Assembly (NCBI RefSeq): GCF_009389715.1
Contig: NC_052393.1
Coordinates: 806,001 to 870,000, forward strand
DNA length: 64,000 bases
Direction: 5' to 3'
DNA from: Phoenix dactylifera
Lineage: Eukaryota > Streptophyta > Magnoliopsida > Arecales > Arecaceae
Shown here: positions 11,001-22,150 of the stretch, piece after piece
How positions within the stretch are numbered: position 1 is the first letter of the stretch
Layout: the number at the start of each line of letters is the position of its first letter
The notes under the pieces: model-generated
Told to the model about the DNA's origin: nothing
What the model saw: only the letters and a program-made list of their open reading frames with translations
Databases searched by the model: none
Position numbers and translations under genes: made by a program

Positions 11001-14000
11001 GCAAATTCTGGCCAAAATAGTACACTCTGATGTGAAAAATAGTACGGTGCATTTCACCAAAAAAAACAAAGGAAAAAGGTACGATTCGAACACCGTGGCG
11101 GGCACGGACAGCCGTATCTCTCCTTTAGAATTTGTGAAGATTTCCCCAAGAAAACCGTGCATGGCATGAGAGACAATGGCGGCATTCCTTGAGTCTCGGT
11201 CTAAGAGACAACCCACAAACTACGTTCTGCTGCTGGTACTGCATTCCTTCTGGGTGTGGTACATTCTAAAAGCAATGGCATAATCTGGAGTCGTTTTTGC
11301 TAGCCAGTGGACCTTTTTCTTTGAACAACAATAATGGAAGACTTCATGGCTGGAGTTGCATAGCCTTGGCGTAGGGATGATTGGAAGATACATAAATAAT
11401 TCTTGTATGGCAAATTGAGTGGTTAATAAAGATTGAAATTACCTTCGAAAGAGTAAAAATTGTTTGCGTGCTTTTTTTTTTGATAAACCAAAAAAATGTG
11501 TTAATCTGGAGTAAATACATTTCATGGAGTTAGACAAAATGAGATTTATCAAACTCCCTTGATTTCAGGTCCAAAGAATGGGCTTACCATGGTTTGCCAA
11601 ATAATATTTTACTAAAAATGGATGGCCTGATAGGATAATAGCTTATATTGGTATACAAATAGGTTGCAGATCAGACTAATATGAAATAATTAATTATTCA
11701 AAAATTAAGTAAATTATAATTTTTTTAGAGATTATGGATGATTTGAAAAACTTACCCTTACACCCCTTAGGTGTATTTTTATATAATATTTTAATCTATA
11801 ACTTAACCATCTTGCAACTTAATAAAATATTATTTAAATTGTTAATCTTAAATAAAACATAAATACCACATGGAAAAAAAATTCGAAAATAACTAAAATA
11901 ATGTTAAGCAATATAACAACTATCCAATGATATAAGAAAACGTGCGCATCATCCTTTCTATCTGAGAGCAATTTCGATTTTTTTATATAAGTTTAATGAG
12001 TTCACCTGAGAGCAAGCATCTAGTCAAGCAACAAACAAAGGCAAAGCCAATATAACTTGATTCTCATGCCAAATAGGTTCTAATCTCTGCAACTTATTTG
12101 TATAGCAGAACTATTTGGCCACCAAGACTAGTATTTGGTTATTATAATCATGAATATTAAAAAACATGTATCTTAAGGTCCCACCAAGAAAAGAATCATA
12201 TGTTCTGCATCACAAAAAGGAAAATGGACAGCATTCACAGCGACATCCACTTGAGAAAAAGATTATATTAAGGGATTATTTTGTTTCGAATCCTTCTCTT
12301 TAATATGACAAACGGATCCTGATTAGATTACTTTGTGTTTGTTATATGACTTCATCGTGCAACAATGTTCGAAGAATATTGTCTGACTTTTTGTGCCATG
12401 AAAACGTCTTTCATTTTTCATGTCAAAGCTGTACGGATATTAAAGTTATTTTTCATTTCAGGGTTATCAAAAACAATGCTTATGACCATATGACATGCAA
12501 TGTGAAAGCATTAAATTCAGCTATTCTTGGTGCATGACATCGTGTGTAATTGCAATCCAGTTCCATACCAAGCTCTACAACTAATAAAAGTATCTCCCTC
12601 GCGGAACGTGATTATTTACACACACTGGTTCTATCCTATCAGCAGTCAACAAGTTTTTTTATTTTAATCTGTAACTTTTCTTAATAGGTGCAGCAGTTGA
12701 CACATGTTTCAGATTTCTTTCTCCTTATACTATTTTCTTCACAAGCTTCACCTATAAAATTTAATTTTCAGATTAGATGGACGATTTTACCATAGATATG
12801 GCTTGTTTTTTCGGGTTTTGTGAACTCAGATAGGACACTGGAGGCCATGCTGCTCTTGCCTGTGGCTTGGTTTAAACTTCTTATATCCTAGAATTCACTA
12901 ATTAGAAAGAAAAAAAACGTACATGGACCCCTACAAGGTTTAGGGGAAATATAGATTTCTATCGAATATTTCAGAAATATACATTTTATTTCTTAGTTTT
13001 TTCTATGTTATAACACATAATTCCCTATTGTTATCTTATACATATCCAACCTCATGGGCATTAATTTGTTTCTCTAAAATATGAAGTTTGTGCAAGAAAA
13101 TTTATGAGAAGCTCAAATCAGAGTCTCAACATCTTTATAGTATTGTTTACAATGATATAAAGAAGCAAACAATATCATGAATGATGCTGAAATTTATTGT
13201 TAACCAAGAAGTGCATCACTTCAAGCACCGGTGTCACTTGGCTGCCTTGAGTAGATTGTGATATTTGAAGAGCGAAAACAGAATATTAGATTGTGGTCTT
13301 TGAAGAACAAAACAAACTATTGATTTTCTTTTTGTGTTTGCGTCTTGTTATTTGTTGTATTTTTATTATTAAAGAGGAATTGAAGTCCCAAGATGGGAAG
13401 AAACATGCCCCAAAAATGAAAAGGATAATGTCGTGATTTGCTTTTGTACTTTAGAAAGGGCATCGCATATTTCTGAAACATTGGGTGGGATTTGTAGTTA
13501 CCTCAAATCTCGAGAAAGGTTAGTATAATTTACTCTAAAAAGAAAATCATAGGTAATGGCTGAAAGTATCACCAGATTACATTTTATTTATTCCATTGAT
13601 ACTAAACAAATTAGTAATGTATATAACGTTACACAGGGGTTAGCGTGCATCATCTACATGCTTTAGGTGGGACGCTTGGAAGGAAATCGGCTGTATCTTC
13701 TGGAAGGTTTCACCTTTTTTCGCACGAAACCACCACTAGGGATCACCTACTGCATAGATCTCAAGGCACTCCAAGCTCCATCATTCCTCTATCAGCATAA
13801 ATCTCAAAGCGAGCAACTAATGATCTAGCAAAATTCTTCTTTCATGCAAAAGATACACTCCTGTCCTCGCTTGAAAACTCTTAGACTACACATCTTCCAT
13901 CACGCCCGCATATACTCAATACCTAACATACTAAGAGTTAATCTAAAAGATAATAATTCATGTCATTGTTGATGTTTTTTACTTGATTAATGACATGAAT

Positions 14001-16284
14001 TTTTAAAGACTAGAAAGAAGATATGCCTCACACCCCAAAAAATGTGGTTAGTGTAAAACAAGTGAAAAATTCTAGCGAGTACAAGCAATGTGCCTTGGTG
14101 CGGGAGGATCCAACTTTTCCCGAGTGTGGGAGGTGGATTCCAGCAATCATAGCCTAAAAGCAACCCTTCACTTCTGTGCTGGTGCCAAAATCTAAATGTC
14201 GGAAAGTTCCAAGATTATGTGCTGATTTGCCTTGTATCTAAAGGAATTATCATGCCAAATCGATCCCCCCACGTAGGAGAATGTGGCTTTGTGCCAAGAA
14301 AAAACGGAAGGCTTTGATAGACCACTATGTAAGTCGCCCATCAAAAGAAATGACCTCCAATGGAGATCAAGACTAGACTATTGGAATAGAGAAGAGCCAA
14401 TTATAATTGTCTTTTAAGCAGATGATTACATTAGTCTTATTAAATACATCATAAACATTATATAAGCAAAAGCAATATTTGTTTTATTTTATTTCATTTT
14501 TAAGAAATATGATATATGCAGTTAATATATATATGCAGATATGCACCAATAGACTATAGTTTCCATCGAATATTCAAATGAGTTATTTCTTATGATGCAT
14601 CTATACATATTATTATACCTAAAAATTCTGTTGCGGGTGTGGAATTTTACTGTTGCTCCTCAACATTTCATCGCACATTAAGCAAAAAGAAATAACACAG
14701 TTTCTTGTATCAACCCGATAGTTTTCCCACTTCTTTATTTAGATACTTTTAAAATCTACAAGAACCTTAAAGGTTGCACCAGTATCTACCTAAATTCAAA
14801 TTACATAAGCAAGGCAATAACCTTGCTTCCTTATAACCTGCCGATCCTCCCATGTACAAGTGAGAGTACTAGATAGATTGCCTTAGAGCTAGTTACGTAA
14901 TTACCATGGCTCCATAAGATTTTGGAGCATGATATGGTTATAATAACAACTATGCCACAAAATGATTCATTTATATTACTTTTTTGATGCATTAAAAAAC
15001 TCCAAAAAAAAAAAAAGTTACATAGAACCAATGTAATGGACAAGCCACTTTCCTTGGGTGGAATTTGACATCAATTCTTGAAGACCTCATTTTTTTGCAT
15101 TAGAAATTCTTTAAGATCTCTTACTAGTAGAAGAAATCCATGGAGGACTAATTGTGGCTAGTTAATCAATTTTAGGGTGGGTCTTCCATAATTAAATATT
15201 CTATTATTACAAGAAGATCTTGGGGGGGGGGGTAAGATATTCTTTAACTTTAATGTGTCACACTTTTAACCCACTTTATTGATATGCACTTTACAAAAGA
15301 ACAGTTTTATTTGTAATCTGAAATCTGGATTGTAAAATCTAACTTTATAAACTTCACCAATCTTCCAATATGAACCTGAAACCTTTACCTAGTTTTCGTG
15401 CGGAGGGGAAGGGTGACAACTAATGAACTCAAGTATTGTTGGCCTTGGATTTGACCTTGTTCACGCTCATCATAATTTTAAAATTCTTATGAAGCATTAG
15501 AAGAAAATCCTGTATCCTCGATTCACTTCAGATGATGACACCAAGGCAGGTTGTCCAAGTGTTTCCATGCAGAATTTCAAATATGAAGGCATGCTTTCAG
15601 TCCCACAGCCTATCTATTAATATATGCTTGGCACACGAGCAATACTAGGTCGAACTTAAGAGAGAATGTATATATTATTTTAATTTTCACTTACATATAT
15701 CGTATAGTCCTCTTTTCATCAATGTATGGATCTCTCAAGCTTAATATCTACGGGGTACAATCCCTGGTCTCTTGTTTTTTTTTTTTTTTCATTTGGTTTA
15801 AGGATTACCAGTTCATGACTGCACTTGTCCTTTCTTTGGATTAAGGTGTCCTACTTGTCCTTCTACGACAAGTTTATGGCACAAAAATTCAACGCCCATG
15901 GCACTTCTTCCACTATTAAACACCATCTCAACTTGAGACTATAAACTAGTTAACGTAGGGGGCCAAGTATGCAGCCTGCTTCTTCTTTCAAACCAGTCTC
16001 CAATCATAACACGGCAGCTGGCATCCTTGGTCAAAATTAGCCATTATGTCAGTGCAATTGGACATGAGTCGGAGAGGCTGACCGAGAATTTGGGTCGACC
16101 CAATCCAACGACTTTGTTCCCCTGGTTGGAGTCTCCACTTTCGATATGTATATTTTTTCAAACAGACACAAGCCATTAATTTCATGCCGCTATATTGGAC
16201 TCCTCGTGCTCCATAGCTGCGAAAACAAGCCCACGGTCGCAGAAGGAAGGCGACAAGAACTATCGAAGGGTGAGACTTATCTCA
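8073..16284. other. Long AT-rich intergenic region, no gene recognised
   Basis: About 8 kb with only short open frames on either strand (for example 8145-8333, 9392-9730, 10923-11216 and 14831-15043). None shows recognisable motifs, consistent splice sites or a multi-exon continuation. There are homopolymer runs near 10402, 11468, 15222 (a G-run) and 15776. Decayed transposon DNA is likely, but I cannot name a family. Confidence 0.55.
9327..9410. repeat. Tandem duplication, period about 50 bp
   Basis: The phrase ATAGACTTTTGGGTGT, followed by GGTGC, occurs twice: within 9327-9360 and 9377-9410. Confidence 0.7.
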
Positions 16285-16286
16285 AG

Positions 16287-16341
16287 AACTATTGAAGCTA
16301 GGGTCCATCATCAAAAAAAAAAAAAAAAAAAACTATTGAAG
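16287..16341 (+). mobile_element. Very short poly(A)-tailed insertion
   Basis: AACTATTGAAG occurs at 16287-16297 and 16331-16341. Between the copies lie about 15 unique bases followed by a run of about 18 A. This is the form of a target-primed retro-insertion cut to a few bases. A related AACTATCGAAG stands at about 16257, so a simple repeat origin is also possible. Confidence 0.4.
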
Positions 16342-16734
16342 GGGGAAGGTGTGAACCCTCTCCTTCTCTCCATGGTAGCTTCGGCCAACCTTCCTGCAGT
16401 AAAATTTCTCGCCTACATCTCCCACCACTTGATGGATGTCTCGCGCGTGTTTGATAGACTACATTATTAAAAGTGAAAGGAAGAAAGCAATAAAAGAAAT
16501 AAGACCACCCCCACGTTTTTCTGACCATAAGACCATGCATGCAGTGGTCGCTCGTACACGCACGGATCGCCACCAGTTTATCTTTGGATGCGTAGAGATG
16601 CCAGTGTCTCTACAGGAACCAGCCATTTGGCCTTCCCCTAAGCTTATTCCTATTAGTGTATCTCATGGCGGATTTTCTTGATTAAAGAAAGGTACCCTAT
16701 GGCAGATTATCCTGCTGGGATGCTCCTTGGAAGA

Positions 16735-17086
16735 GCAATTGATGAGTACTAGGTAATAAAATCTCTTCCTGCCATAGATGAATAAAGTTCTTTTCCTAAC
16801 AAATGATGGGAGGGTGCAGTGCCTTTTAGATAGTGCATGTTTACCAAGAAGCGAACCGAGCCGCAGACTGAATTGCTACCTATGCGGCTCAGCATGTTGG
16901 AAAAGTTCTCTGGACTCATCAGGGGGTCCCTCTTGCACTGCTGTGCCAGATTCTTGTTCTTGATTCAGTTGGCTGCACTTACACTAGAGTAGGGTGAATA
17001 ACCATTGTACCAAAAAGAAAAAGCAATTGATGAATACTAGATAATGAAATCTCTTCCTGATGTAGATGAATTAATTTTCTTTTCTT
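16735..17086 (+). mobile_element. 5'-truncated LINE (RNase H/ORF2 3' end) between ~60-bp direct repeats
   Basis: About 16827-16992 encodes the C-terminal tail of a plant LINE ORF2. It reads VHVYQEANRAAD, a TGA where Trp is expected, then IATYAAQHVGKVLWT, ending TYTRVG-stop. It is followed by a 3' end CCATTGTACC and an A-rich tail (about 17002-17022). The same ORF2 tail is seen in the minus-strand LINE copies at 36.6 and 37.4 kb. The fragment is flanked by two ~60-bp direct repeats (16735-16797 and 17023-17086), both beginning GCAATTGATGA and sharing TCTCTTCCTG. That is long for a LINE target duplication. Confidence 0.7.
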
Positions 17087-17800
17087 GGTCTCAAAATATT
17101 AGTTAAATAATAAGCTCTGGTTTATTGGTAAGTGGAATAGGATATCAATTAATGAGGTGGATTCGATGCAGTTAACAAAAAATCGAAATCGGACCCGAAA
17201 TCTACCATCGCTTGTTGAAACCAAAACCATTTTTGTATTCATTTTTGTATTCATTTCGTAATTTTTACATATAAATAATCAAATTAAAAAGCACCATCTA
17301 TAATTTTTATAATATCATTCATATCAATTTAATGGATAAATATATCCAAAACTAATAACATTGCCGCTAAACAAACTCAGTTAATAATATAACCATCAAC
17401 TTTATTCAAAGTCTATAATTTTATTAATATCAAGAAAAGTTTTATAGATTACCTCATCAACATAAAAGTCATTTTCACTATTATCTTATGGAGTTCCTAA
17501 TTTAGATTTATACTAAATACAAGAGGCATTAAGAATGTTACTTATGCAGTATGTTCAGTAATAGGTTCGGTATCAAGTTTAGTGCCGGATTAAGTTTTGG
17601 GTTAGAGAATTCATCAGAATCGAAACTGAAGCCAAAATCGAATAATTTTTTTAATTTTTAAAACCATTATTTGAACCATCCCCATTTAATTTGAATTAAA
17701 ACTACTTCATTCGGTTCAAAGCCAAATAAAATATTTAGATACCCATTCATGTTGACATCCCTAAAGTGGAACAATCCATGCCTATTAAGGATGGGATATA
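17087..17800. other. AT-rich repeat-like intergenic DNA
   Basis: Degenerate sequence with recurrent phrases of the AAATCGAAATCGG / GGTTCGGTATC type (17180-17720). No reading frame or gene is supported. Confidence 0.4.
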
Positions 17801-17813
17801 TTTTAACATCATT

Positions 17814-17960
17814 TGTAATAATTTAGGTCCTCACTCAAAATAAATAATCAAAAGATATTATTTAAAATTTTTGATTCTATATAAATACGCAAGATATCCC
17901 TAGCATAATCGGTATCGAACTAAACATACACTCGTATGAGTCCTCGTAGCAAAATGCCTC
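17814..17960 (-). repeat. Decayed LTR of the TGTAAcAACC family
   Basis: It starts TGTAATAATTTAGGTCC and contains a TTTGATTCTATATAAATACG block and a GAACTAAACATACACTCG block in the same order as the copies at 22014 and 63453. This copy is the most diverged of the three. It is preceded by ATCATT, as at the primer-site junctions of the other copies. Confidence 0.5.
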
Positions 17961-19163
17961 TTTAATAACAAAATGGATAGAGCAGGTAGGGCCATGGAGA
18001 AAATAAAAAGAAGAAAACAAAGGGAGAAGCCAAAACAAGGTGAAAATATCGGCTTGAAAATGGATACATGGATCTCTATGAAAGAATTGTTCTAGCTCAC
18101 TCTCTCTCAAAGCCACCTCCAACCTGAACCCCCCACCCCAACACACACAAAGACACAAAGAGGCAAAAATATATGTCCGTTTCTAACTTTATTCATCTTA
18201 GGTTCAGGGAACACTTGCCTACATCAAGTTTTATACACTTATACCCCCTCTCTTTTGTGTAACTTTTAAATTACTTAGTAAATCTAACTTCTAAGTGCTT
18301 ATAGAACCTTTGTTTGTTTTTTTAGATACTCTTTACATTGGCTAACACAAAAAATCAAAATGTATATCCTATTTTAGTTGTATCAGAAACATGTTCCCCT
18401 TCGTAGTTTGATAAGAAAGGTGCAGAATGAATTCGTTACAATTATGCTATTCTTTTACCCTTGTAGTAATCATATGATTTTGGACCTTAAAGTTCCATTG
18501 ACACACACCTAAAGTTATCACGATGTCGACTCAAAATTAGATGGAGTCTAAATCAGATTCCCATGCACTTAAACTTATATTTCTATGCAAACTTGACCTA
18601 ATCTAACCACGAGATCCCACCAAGTTATAATGATAGTTGCACCTCGCTGTTAAGATATGCTCTATATTCAAAGTTTGACTTGAACTTCGTTAGGATGCAG
18701 CTTGATCAGCATTTACCAATAGGCTGCAAGAGATGTTTTTGACTGATTTAAATAGTAGATGATGTCACTGGATGCATATATATCATCTCGTTCTAAGGCT
18801 GAATCCTTCTTCATTATAGGGTCCAGTGCTGATTACAGTATTGAAGACGTCCAATTGAGTGCTTTGATTAATTGGATGGCCCTACGCAACTGGGAGGCAC
18901 CCCAATTCTTAATAGTGATGGACGCTGTCAAGTATACATCCGGACTTGGTCTATCGCCTAGACTAGCGAGCGGGACATAGTCATGGCCTTGGAGAGGGCC
19001 GGGGGAGGGCTTTACCTAAGCCAGCGTCAATAAATAATTAGCACTACTCCTTTGTTAAAAAATATCAGGGGAGAGCACACTCATTTGGAGGGCCCCTCCT
19101 TCCAGGAAGTTGCTGCAACTTTGAATGAATTAGAGCACGTTGTCTACTGGGTTCAGCGCAAGG
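17961..19163. other. Intergenic and MYB upstream region
   Basis: No gene seen. The open frame 18759-18980 resembles nothing I know. The last several hundred bases should include the MYB promoter. Confidence 0.5.
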
Positions 19164-19170
19164 ATAAATA
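19164..19170 (+). promoter_or_regulatory. Possible TATA box of the MYB gene
   Basis: ATAAATA lies 87 bp upstream of the MYB start codon, leaving room for a short 5' UTR. It is placed by position and motif only. Confidence 0.45.
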
Positions 19171-19256
19171 GCGTAGGGGCTTCCTCTGCTCTTCTCAAGA
19201 GCCCAGGGATTAGAGGAAGAAAGAAGAGCGAAGAGTTGAGCTGAGTTGATACCAAG

Positions 19257-21096
19257 ATGGGGAGAGCTCCCTGCTGTGAAAAGATGGGTCTGAAGAAGGG
19301 GCCATGGACTCCAGAAGAAGACCAGATACTGATTGCTCATATCCGGAGATATGGCCATGGGAATTGGCGCGCGCTGCCGAAACAAGCTGGTAAGTACGAA
19401 TTCACTGACGAGTTCTCGTTATAACCTTTGAAGAACTTCTGATTGGTTTTATATATCTACTCATTGAAGAATGTGAAGAGATCGGCTTTCATGAAGAGAC
19501 AAGGAGGTTTTTAATTCAAAAAGTGATATTTTGCGAATATTTTTCTACGGCTATCTTTAGTTTTCTTTTTTTCATGAATCATGGGAAATGACTTTGCTCC
19601 ACCAAAAAAGAAAATATTTGAAAATTCTTACCATTGTAAAATAACAATGGAAGCGTTTTAAGGCCTTGATGGCTTGATGAAAGAGAGGTAGTATCATAAA
19701 GTCCATAGTTTTTTTTTTTTGAGCAAAAGTTCCGTAAAGTGAGTTGGTCTTTGAAAAACTTTAATCAATTCAGGTACTTCGCAGTCATGAATGTTTTGAG
19801 CTTTGATTAGAGATGAATGAGGTCTCACCACTCTTTACATTTATCTAAAATTTTATTTCTTTAGGTCTGTTGAGATGTGGGAAGAGTTGCAGGCTTCGAT
19901 GGATTAACTACCTGCGACCGGATATCAAACGAGGGAACTTCACAAAGGAGGAAGAGGAAACCATCATCCACTTGCATGAGAAACTTGGGAACAGGTACAG
20001 TTCAACACAAAATACGGCTCTCCTATCTTTTTTCCAGCGTAGTATACCGTTTCCTAAAAAAAAACACAGAGAGAAAGAGACAAAAGGGCATAAACAGCCA
20101 CAAGATTTTGACTGGAAATATTTCAAAAGAAATAGGAGAAGATGCTTCTTAATTTTTTTGTATTTATTCTCTTAGCTTGCTAATGACCTCGGTTAATAAA
20201 AAAGAAAGTTTGGAGAGTCTCAAAGATTCCTTTCGTTTTGGCTTTGGCTACCACCACTACATGGACCTTTACATGCCTACAGGACCACAAGCATTAAGTT
20301 GTCAACACCTTGAAACCATCCATACATGGATGAATGCGCTGTTTATCATATTAGAGTTGCTTTCAGACACTACAGATTTCCTCACACTATAACAAGATGA
20401 ACCTATAAACAAAGCATTGGTAAACCTGTAGTTTTGTTTAGTCAGTCAAATCAAACAAGAAAATAAGAAATTTGTATTTATCTTTCGACATGCAAGTGTG
20501 TTGTACAATTCTTGTTGCATAAAAAAAAAATGGTCTCTTAATACAATTCTTTTCATGTTTTCGATAGATGGTCTGCGATTGCTGCGAAGCTGCCAGGGCG
20601 GACGGATAATGAAATCAAGAATGTGTGGCACACACACTTGAAGAAGAGAGTAAACCCGAACCAGGTGGCGCAAGAATCAAAGAAAAAGACCCAAGTTGAT
20701 GCCATGATTGAGAAGGAGTCCAAACATACGCCTACACAACTCAATTCAGGCTTAACGCACCCAAGATTTGATGATCCAAGACTTCTGCCAGTATCCCCAG
20801 AACGATCATATAGTGACATCTCATGCACTGCTACTGATTCATCTACAATATCGCGAGAAAATACTTGCAATGTGAGTGTCAAAGAAGAGAGCTTTTCTTC
20901 AGAAGAATTCCCGGTGATCGATGAGAGCTTCTGGTCAGAGACATTATCCATGGATTTCACAGCATTAGAAGGTCCAACATTTGGTCCACTAGGGGAGCCC
21001 TTTGGCTCATTTGGGGCATCCAATGATGATGACATGGACTTTTGGCTAAGGGTGTTCATGGAAGCTGGTGATTTGCAGGCTTTGCCACCAATTTAA
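19257..21096 (+). CDS. R2R3-MYB transcription factor, subgroup 2 (MYB13/14/15-like)
   Basis: Three exons, 19257-19389, 19865-19994 and 20568-21096, give 263 residues with GT..AG introns at the two positions typical of plant R2R3-MYBs. The protein begins [18 protein letters not shown]2 has Trp 17, 37 and 57; R3 has Phe 70, Trp 89 and Trp 108 and ends [10 protein letters not shown]. The bHLH-binding signature of R3 is not present. The C-terminus has the subgroup 2 motif IDESFW (205-210) and the end motif DMDFWLRVF (243-251), as in AtMYB15. Subgroup 2 members are nuclear regulators of cold/CBF responses, stilbene synthesis (grape MYB14/15) and defence lignin; the target genes of this one cannot be read from sequence. 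Family and subgroup are clear, but which of MYB13, 14 or 15 it matches is not. Confidence 0.96.
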
Positions 21097-21904
21097 CCAC
21101 TGGAAGGGACATGCGATATAGATTCCATTTTGATGTGAATGAGGAAATTGACTTTAGATAAATTTTTTCCTATAAATTTTTCAGTGGTGGGTGAATTCGT
21201 TAACTCTACATCAATCAAGAAAGAGTCATAGGTGAACTGGGCGAGTTTGAAAATTTAACCGTTTTTGATCCTTTCTTCCATGTATAGAAACAGATATTGC
21301 CGTGTGGATTTTTCAAACAGCAAAAATTTGTAATTTGGATATTTTCCTAATAGAAACGATTTTTATTTACACACCTCCAAACCTCTTCTATGACATCCTG
21401 ATACTTTTGTTAAGTTGTCATTCCATTTCTAATTAATGTTCCTAAAGCAAGCACGACAAGGTAAAAATCAATCTATATGGTTCTTGTGCTCTTCCATATA
21501 TAACCAAATAAAGTGCTATATATATATATATCAATGTCAGTACTGTAGCATTTTCCTTTCACCTCGAACTTGGAGTTGTGCATCTTGCCATGGTCTGCTT
21601 ATAAAGCTCCTGATCAAAATTTGGACAGAGCAATAATAAAAATAATAAATGCCCTATATTCTAGGGACTCTAAGCCCCAGTTAGCTGGTTCGATGCCTTT
21701 GGCTTTTCAAGCATGATAAGAAATGGTGAATTGGATTTCATCCAAGAAAAAAGAAAGAAAGAAAGAAAGGAATGATGAATTGTTCCTTACTTTGCTAGAC
21801 AAGTAATTAATCTTATTTTGTGCCAAAAAAAAAAAAACTATATGGAATTTTAAGTGTAGAGCATTTAGCACCAAATTCAACGCTCACTACTTATAACATA
21901 CCAT
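21097..21904. other. MYB 3' UTR and intergenic DNA
   Basis: Probable 3' UTR followed by AT-rich DNA. It includes a GAAA microsatellite near 21752-21770 and an A-run near 21824. No gene seen. Confidence 0.5.
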
Positions 21905-22150
21905 TTGTAACAACCAAGGTATTTTTTTGGGTTTATGGTTACACTCGATGAACCCGTATTATAGTGTTCCCTAGTCCATATAGGCTATGGGCCGAATTCG
22001 CTCTGATATCATTTATAACAACTCAGGACCTCATCCAAAATAGCTAAATGAAAGGTAGTATTTAGGTTTCTTGATCCTATATAAGTATCCAAAACCTAAC
22101 GAATAACCGATGTGGGACTAAACACATGCTCGCACATGCCTTTAGAATAA
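21905..22150 (-). mobile_element. LTR/primer-site remnant of the TGTAAcAACC family
   Basis: On the minus strand an LTR (about 22150 down to 22014) is followed by AA and TGATATCAGAGC (22011-22000). That is one change from the plant tRNA-iMet primer site TGGTATCAGAGC. The LTR contains TTGATCCTATATAAGTATCC and GATGTGGGACTAAACACATG on the plus strand. A second TGTAACAACC at 21905 may be the start of a shortened partner LTR, which would leave a very small internal region. No coding sequence. Confidence 0.6.

Noticed and set aside
10923-11216. 97-codon minus-strand frame and its plus-strand shadow
   Set aside because: No recognisable motif. I considered organelle-derived DNA but could not match it to any known gene.
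14639-14660. TGTTGCGGGTG string like the TRIM LTR end
   Set aside because: Similarity stops after about 10 bases, and nothing else of the LTR follows.
18759-18980. 73-codon open frame upstream of the MYB gene
   Set aside because: No motif and no splice continuation. It lies where the promoter should be.
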